From: Faunimonas pinastri
Lineage (GTDB): Bacteria; Pseudomonadota; Alphaproteobacteria; Rhizobiales; Afifellaceae
Reading direction: 5' to 3'
NCBI RefSeq assembly: GCF_900110915.1
Contig: NZ_FOFG01000016.1
Coordinates: forward strand, 19,805 to 83,804
Length of the DNA: 64,000 nt
How positions within the stretch are numbered: position 1 is the stretch's first letter; every line of letters starts with the position of its first letter. Positions 34,452 through 42,621 of the stretch are shown one piece after another. The position numbers and the translations under genes were made by a program. Under the pieces are notes generated by a model. The model ran no database searches, was not told the DNA's origin, and saw nothing but the letters and a program-made list of their open reading frames with translations.

Positions 34452-35444
34452 TCAGCGCTTGGTGCGGCCATCCGTGTCGATGATGGAATTGCCGCGCTCG
34501 TCCTCGACCTCCACCTCGGTGTGACGAACCGTGTCGGATACGGTCTGCGTCCGCTGGCCGACTTCCTTGTTGATGACGAGTTCCTCGCGAACCCGCGCAT
34601 CCTTGGCGATCACGGCCTCTTCGGCGCGCTCTTCAACCTCGATGGTGCGATCCTTGAAGAGCTGCTCGTCGCCGGTGAGCGCGCGGTCGACCGCACGGCG
34701 CTCGACGCTGACGCGTTCGTCGCGCAGGGAGACTTCCTCGTTGACGGGCGTTTCCACGACGTAAGAGCGGACGCGGACGCGACCGTGGCTGACGTCGCGC
34801 TTGCCGACGCGGAGCTCTTCCTCGACGATCGGGATCACTTCCTCGCGGCCCGTCGCCAGCGTATCGGAGCCGTACGCGGCGACCGTATCGGAAGAAGCGT
34901 AGCCGGCGACCGTGTCGGACGCGTAGCCGCCGGTCAGCGACGAAGCGGTGCCCGTGGTGCCGACCGCGGCCAGCGTGTCGCTGCCGAGCGTGTCGCCGGA
35001 ACCGGTGTAGCCGGTGCTGGTGCCGGGCAGGCGGCCCGTCTCATAGGCGCCGGGGGTCGTGTCCGACCAGCCTTCCGAGCGCCACGACTGGGCGCGCTCG
35101 TCGATATCGACGCTGCCTTCGTCGTCCAGAATGTCGAGCGCCCGCTCGTAATCGGCGTCGGTGGTGGCGACGGAGACGACGTAGCCGCCGCGGCGCAGAC
35201 CCTCGCTGTAGGTGCGGGTGTCTTCCTCCGGCAGGAACAGATCCTTCAGGGATTCCCAGAAGCCACGATCTTCATCGGCGGCGCGGGTGGTCGTGCCCGT
35301 TGCGCCGCTTTCGTTGCCGGCAATCAGGCGTACGCTGGTGAAACCCTCCGAACGGAGCTTGCTGACCGCATCGTTGGCGTGGTCGCGGGAATCGAAATAG
35401 GCCGTAACCGTCCGGCTGCCGCCGCTGCTTGCTTCATACGTCAT
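34452..35444 (-). CDS. Stress protein: GSP17M-like domain plus YsnF/DUF2382 domain
   Basis: A 330-residue soluble protein. The N-terminal domain (about residues 10-112) is of the general-stress-protein 17M type (VTAYFDSRDHANDAVSKLRSEGF, quoted in part). The middle linker (about 130-195) repeats TVA/DTL-type units such as ASDTVAGY, SSDTVAAY and GSDTLA. A C-terminal DUF2382 domain follows (about 197-310, EEVIPIVEEELRVGKRDV onward), rich in E/R strand pairs. Members are induced by stress in bacteria that carry them; the molecular role is unknown. It overlaps the preceding DUF2382 gene by 4 bp (ATGA) and ends at a strong terminator, so the pair forms one unit driven by an EcfG promoter. Confidence 0.88.
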   Translation of the reverse strand: MTYEASSGGSRTVTAYFDSRDHANDAVSKLRSEGFTSVRLIAGNESGATGTTTRAADEDRGFWESLKDLFLPEEDTRTYSEGLRRGGYVVSVATTDADYERALDILDDEGSVDIDERAQSWRSEGWSDTTPGAYETGRLPGTSTGYTGSGDTLGSDTLAAVGTTGTASSLTGGYASDTVAGYASSDTVAAYGSDTLATGREEVIPIVEEELRVGKRDVSHGRVRVRSYVVETPVNEEVSLRDERVSVERRAVDRALTGDEQLFKDRTIEVEERAEEAVIAKDARVREELVINKEVGQRTQTVSDTVRHTEVEVEDERGNSIIDTDGRTKR

Positions 35445-35920
35445 GGCTGGTCTCCTCGTTTGATTGTGTTGGTCGAACCTGGCGAAAGGCTTGCCGCATC
35501 GTCGCCGTTCTGTTCGTCGCCTGCCGTCCGTTCCACCGTCGCCGTCTGCCTGCGCAAGGTAACGGGCACATGGACTTCTTCTCTGGTGGCAACCCGACGG
35601 ATGTGCAGCTCTTCCTTCAGGACGAGCCGCTTCTCCACGAAAAGGACTTCTTCCAGGATGGGCACGATGGTGACGTCGCCCTCCGTCCGCAGGGACGGGG
35701 CCTCAGTCACGACCCTGTCGATAGCCACGCGCGTGACCTCGACTTCTTCCCCATGCAGAACCGCACTCGCGATGTCGTCGAAGGACTCGACCCGGGTTTC
35801 CACCCGGACCTTGCCTGAAACCACTTCGCGGGCTTCGACATGTGCCTCCTCTTCAAGAAGAGGCACGACAAGATCCTGTCCCTCCGGCGAGCCGCCGGTC
35901 GGGTCGTTGGGTTGCTGCAT
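35441..35920 (-). CDS. DUF2382 (YsnF-like) stress protein, short form
   Basis: A 159-residue protein made of a DUF2382 domain: QDLVVPLLEEEAHVEAREV, VEVTRVAIDRVV and VTIVPILEEVLFVEKRLVL, two copies of a V-P-[IL]-LEE-x-EKR/EAR pattern. Unlike its partner it has no GSP17M domain. It is the first gene of a two-gene operon, with its stop overlapping the next start. A perfect EcfG-type promoter ends 26 bp before the ATG. Role unknown beyond stress association. Confidence 0.85.
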   Translation of the reverse strand: MQQPNDPTGGSPEGQDLVVPLLEEEAHVEAREVVSGKVRVETRVESFDDIASAVLHGEEVEVTRVAIDRVVTEAPSLRTEGDVTIVPILEEVLFVEKRLVLKEELHIRRVATREEVHVPVTLRRQTATVERTAGDEQNGDDAASLSPGSTNTIKRGDQP

Positions 35921-35945
35921 GTTTACCTTTCCGTCGCCGCAGCCA

Positions 35946-35970
35946 AACGTCGGAAACGAAGGCCGGTTCC
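35946..35970 (-). promoter_or_regulatory. EcfG-type (general stress sigma) promoter
   Basis: Reading leftward: GGAAC (35970-35966), 16 bases, CGTT (35949-35946), an exact consensus match. It lies 26 bp before the DUF2382 operon start, the same spacing as at the 23.7-kb site. Confidence 0.8.
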
Positions 35971-36234
35971 GTTATTTCGCAGTCGAACAAAATGTTCTTG
36001 GGTGCGGGCCGGAAAAACTCTGGTCCGGCAATCAAAACGCGAAAGTTGCCGAAATATGTCAGTATTGGGGCGGGACTGTTTCGGGTGTTTGTTCGCTCCG
36101 AGCGAGGGAACTGTCGGCTCGGGGCGGAGTGGTGCCGCGAGCGGTTTGCCGCGAGGAAAGTTTGCCTGCTACATTCCTGTTCGCGGGGCAGGTGGAAATT
36201 TCCTGCTTTGTGCTAGAAACGTCGCTGACGGATA
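35971..36234. promoter_or_regulatory. Intergenic region before the hybrid histidine kinase
   Basis: The non-coding gap between the DUF2382 operon and the kinase totals 314 bp (35921-36234); this part is the kinase side. It must hold the kinase promoter, but no confident promoter element or operator was recognised. Confidence 0.4.
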
Positions 36235-38238
36235 ATGCACCTCGGCGGCAGTGTGCTGCGGCTGGAAAGCAACCTGGTGGAGAGCCCTGATTTGTCTGAT
36301 TCGGCTTTGTCTGATGCAACCGGCAACGAACCCGCCGAGGCACCGACACAGGGACGGCCGGACGTGGCCGTCTGCATGCTGGATCGGGACGGCTTCGTCG
36401 TCAGCTGGAGCAAGGGCGGCCAGCGCTTCACGGAGCAGGATCCCGACGGGATCGTCGGTCAGCCCTTTTCCGCTCTTTTCGCCGAGCGCGACCGGCAGGC
36501 GGGACTCCCGGGGACGATCCTGCAAAAGGCGCGTGAGAGCCACTTCGAAGGGGAAGTCTTGCAGCAGCGCCCGGAAGGCGAGGGTTTTCGGGTTCGACTG
36601 ACGGTCGAATCGACCCGCAGCGCCGGCGGGGATGTCCTCGGCTTCGTCGTCGTCAGCCAGGATCTGACCGCCGGGGCGGCTATCCAGGAATCGCTGCGCC
36701 AGAACGAGGAGCAGTTCCGCCGGCTGGTGCAGAGCGTCACCGACTACGCCATCTACATGCTGGACCCCGAGGGTTACGTCAGCAACTGGAATTCCGGCGC
36801 CCAGCGCATCAAGGGCTATGCGCCCGAGGAAATCGTGGGGGAGCATTTCTCCCGCTTTTATACCGACGAGGATCGCAAGAACCGGCTGCCCTGGCAGGGT
36901 CTTGCCACCGCGGCGGAAGCCGGGCGCTTCGAGAAGGAAGGCTGGCGGGTGCGCAAGGACGGCTCGCGCTTCTGGGCGCATGTCGTCATCGACCCGATCC
37001 GCGACGACGACGGCAACCTCCTGGGGTTCGCCAAGGTCACCCGCGACATCACAGAGCGCATGGAAGCGCAGCGCGCGCTGGAAAAGGCGCGTGAGGCTTT
37101 CTTCCAGTCGCAGAAGATGGAGGCGCTGGGGCAGCTCACCGGCGGTGTCGCGCACGATTTCAACAATCTGCTCGCGGCCGTGCTGGGCAGCCTCGAGCTT
37201 CTGAAGAAGCACATGCCCGAGGAGCCCCGCGCGACGCGGCTCGTCAACAACGCCATCCAGGCGGCCGAGCGCGGCGCGACGCTGACGCAGCGCATGCTCG
37301 CCTTTGCGCGACGGCAGGAACTGAGCCTGGAGGCCGTCGAGATCGACGCGCTGGTGAAAGGCATGATCGAACTCCTGGAGCGTTCGCTCGGTCCCTCCGT
37401 CACGATCCGCGCCAACCTCCCCTCCGGGCCGCTTTTCGGCAAGGCCGATGCCAACCAGCTGGAACTTGCGATCCTGAACCTCGGGGTAAATGCCCGCGAC
37501 GCCATGCCGGATGGCGGCCTGATCGATATCGACGTGCGCGAGGAAGAGGGTGCCGGCGTGCCCGACGCGCTCAAACCCGGCCGTTACATCTGCATCTCGG
37601 TGGCCGATACGGGCGAGGGGATGGACGAGGCGACGCTGGCGCGCGCGACGGAACCGTTCTTCACCACCAAGGGCATCGGCAAGGGCACCGGCCTTGGGCT
37701 TTCCATGGTGCATGGCATGGTTGAACAGTCCGGCGGCAGGCTGATCCTGAGGAGCGACAAGGGCAGGGGGACGACCGCCGAGCTCTGGATACCGCGCTGG
37801 AGCGAGGGCGCACCCGGGCAGGGACAGGTCGATCGGGCGCTCGCGGTGGAGGTGGCGACGAAGCCCTGCACCGTGCTGGCGGTGGACGATGACGGCCTGG
37901 TGCTGCTGAACACCACGGCCATGCTGGAGAATCTCGGCCACACCGTCTTGCCGGCGAGTTCCGGCCGGCAGGCGCTGAACATCCTGAACGAGCGGGGAAA
38001 TGTCGATCTGGTGATCACCGATCACGCCATGCCCAGGATGACGGGCAGCGAACTTGCCAGCGAGATCCGCGCTCGCTCGCCGGAACTGCCGATCATTCTG
38101 ACGACAGGCTACGCGGAGCTGCCCAAGGGAGCCAATCTGCGGCTGCCGAAGCTGATGAAGCCCTTCAGCGAGGCCGCTCTCGCCCGCGCCATCGCTGACG
38201 TCATGAACGAACGCCCCGCAGCCGCCGCCCCCAACTGA
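36235..38238 (+). CDS. Hybrid sensor histidine kinase (PAS-PAS-HisKA-HATPase-receiver)
   Basis: A 667-residue protein with no membrane helix, so a cytoplasmic sensor. A first PAS domain (about 40-145) is followed by a second one with PAC motif (about 160-275, GYVSNWNSGAQRIKGY, quoted in part). The HisKA domain has the phospho-acceptor H307 in GGVAHDFNNLL. The ATPase domain has an N box at NLGVNARDAMPDGG and G boxes at DTGEGM and GKGTGLGLSMVHG. A C-terminal receiver carries the phospho-aspartate at about D596 (VITDHAMP) and the conserved lysine in KLMKPF. The start is the ATG at 36235. No separate response regulator is adjacent. The nearby EcfG-controlled genes raise the possibility of a stress input, which is speculative. 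Confidence 0.92.
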   Translation: MHLGGSVLRLESNLVESPDLSDSALSDATGNEPAEAPTQGRPDVAVCMLDRDGFVVSWSKGGQRFTEQDPDGIVGQPFSALFAERDRQAGLPGTILQKARESHFEGEVLQQRPEGEGFRVRLTVESTRSAGGDVLGFVVVSQDLTAGAAIQESLRQNEEQFRRLVQSVTDYAIYMLDPEGYVSNWNSGAQRIKGYAPEEIVGEHFSRFYTDEDRKNRLPWQGLATAAEAGRFEKEGWRVRKDGSRFWAHVVIDPIRDDDGNLLGFAKVTRDITERMEAQRALEKAREAFFQSQKMEALGQLTGGVAHDFNNLLAAVLGSLELLKKHMPEEPRATRLVNNAIQAAERGATLTQRMLAFARRQELSLEAVEIDALVKGMIELLERSLGPSVTIRANLPSGPLFGKADANQLELAILNLGVNARDAMPDGGLIDIDVREEEGAGVPDALKPGRYICISVADTGEGMDEATLARATEPFFTTKGIGKGTGLGLSMVHGMVEQSGGRLILRSDKGRGTTAELWIPRWSEGAPGQGQVDRALAVEVATKPCTVLAVDDDGLVLLNTTAMLENLGHTVLPASSGRQALNILNERGNVDLVITDHAMPRMTGSELASEIRARSPELPIILTTGYAELPKGANLRLPKLMKPFSEAALARAIADVMNERPAAAAPN

Positions 38239-38251
38239 CGGGGCGCGCGCT

Positions 38252-38839
38252 TTATTTCAGGGCGTGCGTGATCAGACCCGACAGATCCTCCGGCCTGCGG
38301 CCGGCGAAGTTGGCATATTCCACCAGCACGGCCTCGTGCGTCATGAGGAATTCCAGCACGCCCGGCAGGAAGGCCGGAAGCGTCGCCGCCTGCCGGATAT
38401 GCTCCGGCGTCAGCCCGCTTTCGGAAAGGAACAGCTCAAGGAGCTGCGGGTCGGCCGCCAGATAGGTGAGGACCTCGACCGCCAGCGCCTCGGCTTCCGG
38501 GCCGAAGCCCCTCGGCCGGGGTAAGCCGGTCGTCCGGGCCTCTCCGCCGTCGCCGGACTGAGGGAGGACATCGTCATAGCCGGAGCCTGACGGAACCTCC
38601 TCGCCGTCCAACTCGGGCGGCAGGTCGCCGGTGCGGAAAAGCACCTCCGGCTCGTCCCAGCTTTCGCCTTCCATGCTGCCGGTCAGGCCGAGGGCAACGG
38701 CGCCTGCCTTGCGGGCGCCGAGCCTTTCGGCCGTGGCGATGGCAGCTTCCGCCGTCGGGTGCGTCTTCTGCGGATCGGCGACGAGCCTTCCGCCCTCGCG
38801 GCGGAAGGTCTGGCTGATGAAGAGGGTCGTCTCGCTCAT
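38252..38839 (-). CDS. Fusion of a short alphaproteobacterial domain with DUF3572
   Basis: A 195-residue protein. The C-terminal 80 residues are DUF3572 (EAEALAVEVLTYLAADPQLLELF, quoted in part; FLPGVLEFLMTHE), a helical domain usually encoded alone as a ~90-residue protein. The N-terminal 75 residues (TLFISQTFRREGGRLVADP, AERLGARKAGAVALGLTGS) look like a separate small family otherwise found free-standing. An acidic linker joins them. Function unknown. It faces the kinase gene convergently across 13 bp. The start is the ATG at 38839. Confidence 0.8.
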   Translation of the reverse strand: MSETTLFISQTFRREGGRLVADPQKTHPTAEAAIATAERLGARKAGAVALGLTGSMEGESWDEPEVLFRTGDLPPELDGEEVPSGSGYDDVLPQSGDGGEARTTGLPRPRGFGPEAEALAVEVLTYLAADPQLLELFLSESGLTPEHIRQAATLPAFLPGVLEFLMTHEAVLVEYANFAGRRPEDLSGLITHALK

Positions 38840-38848
38840 GAGCCCTGT

Positions 38849-39961
38849 CTAGGACGCGCGCGGCACTCCCGTCCACTTCCGGATGAGGGAAGCGGAGCGC
38901 TCATATTGCACGACCGCGTGGAAGGGTTCGCCCAGCACGGATGCGGCCCGCCAGGGCCAGCGCGGATCGGCAAGCAGCGCCCGGGCGACCGCCACCATGT
39001 CCGCCCGTCCATCGGCGATGATGCTCTCGGCCAGCTTCGGGTCGTCGATCATGCCGACCGCGCGCGTGACGATGCCCGCCTCGCGCTTGATCTTCTCGGC
39101 GAATTCGACCTGATAGAGCGGGCCGACCGGAATTTTGGCGTCCGGCGTGTTGCCCGCGGTGGATGCGTCGATATAGGCGACGCCCTCGGCCTTCAGGGCC
39201 TTCGACACAGCCACGGATTCCTCCGGCGTGAAGCCGCCGTCGACCCATTCCGTCGCGGAGAGCCGCGCGCCCACCATGAAGGACGGCGACACGGCGGCGC
39301 GGATCGCCCGGGCGATCTCCACGATCAGCCGCATCCGGTTTTCCAGCGAGCCGCCCCACCGGTCGGTGCGATGGTTGGAGAGCGGCGACAGGAATTCGTG
39401 AATGAGGTAGCCATGGGCACCGTGGATTTCCGCGAACTCGAAGCCGGCGCGTTCCGCCCGGCGCGCGGCCTCGGCGAACCGGCCGATCAGTCGCTCGATC
39501 CCGGCCTCGTCCAGCGCCTCCGGCACGTGCCAGCCCGGCGCGAACGGCAGCGCGGAGGGCGCGACCGTCTGCCACGCGTCCTGTTCGGCGGAAAGCGGGC
39601 CGCCGCCTTCCCACGGACGCTGGGTCGAAGCCTTGCGTCCGGCATGGGCAAGCTGCACGCCGAAACGGGCGCCGGGCGCTGCCACGCGGCGCGCCGCGGC
39701 GAGCGTGCGCTGCACCGTCGCCTCGTTCTCATCGCAGTAGAGACCGAGATCGCCATAAGTGATGCGGCCGCGCCGCTCCACCGCTGTCGCCTCGACCGTG
39801 ATCATGCCCGCGCCGGACATCGCGAGGTTCATCCAATGCTGAAGGTGCCAGTCGGTCGCCGAGCCATCGGCGGCGGAATACTGGCACATGGGCGCCACGG
39901 CGATGCGATTGGGAAAAGACAGGCCGCCGACATCGATCGGCGAGAAAAGAGCGGAAGGCAT
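38849..39961 (-). CDS. NADH:flavin oxidoreductase, old yellow enzyme family (YqjM-like)
   Basis: A 370-residue FMN-binding TIM barrel that reduces activated C=C bonds. YqjM-class features are PMCQYSA near the N terminus (the FMN-tuning cysteine), the substrate-binding pair in EIHGAHGYLIHEFLSP, HRTDRWGGSLENRMR, and VAVARALLADPRWPWRAA. The start is set at MPSALFSPI (39961), with GGAG upstream; another 15 codons are open. It ends 9 bp before the start of the DUF3572 gene on the same strand, so they may be co-transcribed. Confidence 0.93.
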   Translation of the reverse strand: MPSALFSPIDVGGLSFPNRIAVAPMCQYSAADGSATDWHLQHWMNLAMSGAGMITVEATAVERRGRITYGDLGLYCDENEATVQRTLAAARRVAAPGARFGVQLAHAGRKASTQRPWEGGGPLSAEQDAWQTVAPSALPFAPGWHVPEALDEAGIERLIGRFAEAARRAERAGFEFAEIHGAHGYLIHEFLSPLSNHRTDRWGGSLENRMRLIVEIARAIRAAVSPSFMVGARLSATEWVDGGFTPEESVAVSKALKAEGVAYIDASTAGNTPDAKIPVGPLYQVEFAEKIKREAGIVTRAVGMIDDPKLAESIIADGRADMVAVARALLADPRWPWRAASVLGEPFHAVVQYERSASLIRKWTGVPRAS

Positions 39962-40115
39962 TGAGGCTCCAGGCGTCTGAGGCGCGCCAGGATCGGCGCT
40001 GCCCATGCGGAAGAATGGTCGGACCGGCAGGCCGGCTGGCCTGATCTGGACTGCTCCGGCCGGGAGGGCAAGCCGGTGCGCCCATCCGACGCGTCCCGCT
40101 GGAGCGAGCCAGTGG

Positions 40116-41150
40116 CTAGCGGCGCAGGCGGGACTTCAGTGCCCAGAGACCGGGATTGAGCAGCGCGTGCAGGAAATGCAGGCGCTGAAAATAGCCGTTG
40201 ATCGAAACCCGCGGCAGCCCGTGCCGGGTGCCGGTCGCCGCGATGAAGCCGGGCCGTGTGGTGAAGGAGGCGAGGAAGCCGGCTTCGGCCGCCAACTGCG
40301 CCTCGCGCTCGCCCGCCGCCCCCACCGAGCCATAGGGGAACGCGATGGCGATGGGCCGCGCGCCCGTCTTTGCCTCGATCCGGTCGGCGCTGACCACCAT
40401 CTCCCGCGTCGCTTCCTCCCGCGACAGCCGGGCGAGCGTCGGATGCGTCAGCGTATGCGCGCCGATGGTGCAGAGCGGATCGGCGGCGATCTCGCGGATC
40501 TCGTCCCAGGTCATGACGAGGCTGCGGACCAGAGCGCCGAGATCGACGCGATGGCGCGCGGCAAGGTCGATGATCGCGCGGCGGCGTTCCCCTTCAGGCA
40601 GGTTCATCAGCCAGCCGCTCCAGGCGCGAAAGGCAGCGTTCTTTTCCGGCAGGCTCCGGGACGGCATCTCGCCGGCAGGCGCTTCGCCCGGAACGGGCAC
40701 GGCATCCGCCTTGGCGATCACCGCTTCGGCGGCTTCCCACCAGAGCGGCGCTTCCGCATCGGCGTCCGCGAAGCCTGTACAGACAAAGATCGTGAACGGC
40801 GCCCGATGGCGGCGGAAGACCGGCCAGGCATGAACCATGTTGTCGCGAAAGCCGTCGTCCAGCGTGATGGCGATCCGCCGCGCGGCGGGCGCGGCGGGGC
40901 GGGTGATAATCTCCTCGACGGAGACGAACTGCCAGCCTCTTGCCTTGAAGTCGCCGATGAAGCGGTCGAGAAATTCCGGGGTGATCTCCAGCAGCGTCTG
41001 CGGCGCGAAGCTGCCGGCCGGAGGCGCCGGGCGGACATGATGCAGCGTCACCACGAAGTCGCTGCTGCCGGGTATCTTCAGCCAGCGATGCGCCCGGACC
41101 AGGCCGAGGCCCGTCAGTGCAAGCCAGAAGAGGCGGTGACGCGTTTCCAT
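40116..41150 (-). CDS. Polysaccharide deacetylase family protein
   Basis: A 344-residue protein of carbohydrate esterase family 4. The NodB fold shows the catalytic base motif TLDDGF (FRDNM follows), metal-ligand histidines in GAHTLTHPTLA, and AFPYGSVG. A short hydrophobic N-terminus (LFWLALTGLGLV) may be a membrane anchor. It would remove N-acetyl groups from a cell-surface or exported glycan. The start is METRHRLFW (41150), not the much longer upstream reading. It is divergent from the ATP-grasp gene, sharing a 217-bp promoter region; deacetylase/ATP-grasp pairs suggest envelope polysaccharide modification, inferred only. Confidence 0.88.
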   Translation of the reverse strand: METRHRLFWLALTGLGLVRAHRWLKIPGSSDFVVTLHHVRPAPPAGSFAPQTLLEITPEFLDRFIGDFKARGWQFVSVEEIITRPAAPAARRIAITLDDGFRDNMVHAWPVFRRHRAPFTIFVCTGFADADAEAPLWWEAAEAVIAKADAVPVPGEAPAGEMPSRSLPEKNAAFRAWSGWLMNLPEGERRRAIIDLAARHRVDLGALVRSLVMTWDEIREIAADPLCTIGAHTLTHPTLARLSREEATREMVVSADRIEAKTGARPIAIAFPYGSVGAAGEREAQLAAEAGFLASFTTRPGFIAATGTRHGLPRVSINGYFQRLHFLHALLNPGLWALKSRLRR

Positions 41151-41367
41151 TCTTCCCCGAGCGATCCGACGGCAGACAATATGCACGAACGATAGCGCCT
41201 GCGCGATTTCCCTTCGATTAAGATTACAACCCTCCGCTGGTTGCTTTGTCGCCGGATTCGCCGCAACTCTTCGGCAGGATAGCAGCTTGTCCTTCGGGGA
41301 GGGGGCGATATGCCGTCGGCAGCCCGAGCCGGAGTGACAGGCCCTGAACACGATCGAAGCAGCAAGG

Positions 41368-42618
41368 GTGACCTCGTCGCCGGGAGCGCTGATCCTTGGC
41401 GGTGCGCTGGGAAGCCTTGGCGCGATCCGCAGCCTTGGCCGAAAGGGCGTTCCGGTCGCCTACGTCACCCATGACAACCGGCTGCCGAAATTCTCCCGAT
41501 ATGTCCGGCTCTTCTCCGAATGGCCGGGTCCGGAGTATCCTGACGCACTCGAGGCGCTGCTGGGCCTCGCGGAACGCCATGGCCTGAAAGGCTGGGTCGT
41601 GCTCGCCGGCGCGGACGCGGAGATGCGCTTCCTGTCGCAGAACCGGGAGCGATTGTCGGCCGTCTTCCGGGTGCCGACGCCCTCCTGGGACGTGGTCCGC
41701 TGGGCCTATGACAAGCACCTGACCTACGATCGCGCCGCGGAAATCGGCATCGGCTACCCCCGCAGCTTCTATCCCCGAAGCCGCGCCGAGCTGGACGGCA
41801 TCGAGTGCCGCTTTCCGGTGATCCTGAAGCCGACCCGGCGCGAGGCGCGCAATGCCTTCACGCTGGCCAAGGCCTGGCGCGCCAACGATCCGAAGGCGCT
41901 TCGTTCGCTCTATTCGCGCGCGGTGGAACTGGTCGGGGCTGACGCCATCGTCATGCAGGAGATGATCCCCGGCGGTGGTGAGGCGCAGTTCTCCTATGCC
42001 GCGCTCTGGCAGGACGGCGAGGCGCTCGCCTCCATGGTGGCGGTGCGGACGCGGCAATATCCCATGGAGTTCGGCTATACGAGCAGCCTCGTGCGCTCGG
42101 TCGAAAACGTCGACGTGGAGGAGGCGGCTAAGCGGTTTCTCCGCTCGCTCGACTTCAGCGGACTGGTGGAGATCGAGTTCAAGTACGACGCCCGCGACGA
42201 CACGTACAATATCCTCGACGTGAATGCCCGGATCTGGAACTGGATCTCGCTGGGCGACGCGGTCGGGATCGATTTCGCCTATCTCGCCTGGCGCCAGGCC
42301 ATGGACCTGCCGGTAGAGCCGGTCCGCGCCGAAGGGGATGCCGTCTGGCTCCACGCGTCGCGCGACGTGGCGGCCGCGCTGCAGGAACGTGGGGCCGGTC
42401 TTCTGACGTGGAAGAGCTACCGGCGGAGCCTCGCCGGCAAGCGCGCGTTCGGCGTCTTCGCCGCGGACGATCCGCTGCCGGCGATCGTGGAAAACCCGAT
42501 GCTGGCCGTCCGGCTTCTCACCCGTCGCGTGCCGATCATGCTCGGCACGCTGCTTCGCCGGGGCGAGCAGGATGATGAGGATGCTCCGAAGGCGGACAAG
42601 CGCGCCCCCGGAGCATAG
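41368..42618 (+). CDS. ATP-grasp carboxylate-amine ligase-like protein
   Basis: A 416-residue ATP-grasp protein (COG3919-like, D-aspartate ligase type). An N-terminal Rossmann-like domain (ALILGGALGSLGAIRSL) is followed by an ATP-grasp domain with FPVILKPTRRE, QEMIPGGGEAQFSYAAL, LVEIEFKYDARDD and the metal-binding ILDVNARIWNW. It ligates a carboxylate to an amine at the cost of ATP; substrates are unknown. The start is taken at GTG 41368; no good ribosome site is visible, so it may lie a few codons upstream. It ends 3 bp before the convergent maeB. Confidence 0.85.
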   Translation: MTSSPGALILGGALGSLGAIRSLGRKGVPVAYVTHDNRLPKFSRYVRLFSEWPGPEYPDALEALLGLAERHGLKGWVVLAGADAEMRFLSQNRERLSAVFRVPTPSWDVVRWAYDKHLTYDRAAEIGIGYPRSFYPRSRAELDGIECRFPVILKPTRREARNAFTLAKAWRANDPKALRSLYSRAVELVGADAIVMQEMIPGGGEAQFSYAALWQDGEALASMVAVRTRQYPMEFGYTSSLVRSVENVDVEEAAKRFLRSLDFSGLVEIEFKYDARDDTYNILDVNARIWNWISLGDAVGIDFAYLAWRQAMDLPVEPVRAEGDAVWLHASRDVAAALQERGAGLLTWKSYRRSLAGKRAFGVFAADDPLPAIVENPMLAVRLLTRRVPIMLGTLLRRGEQDDEDAPKADKRAPGA

Positions 42619-42621
42619 ATA

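Noticed and set aside
36580..36620. GGTTCGAC/GTCGAATC resembling a tRNA T arm
   Set aside because: It lies inside the PAS domain coding sequence of the histidine kinase, with no acceptor or anticodon stem around it.
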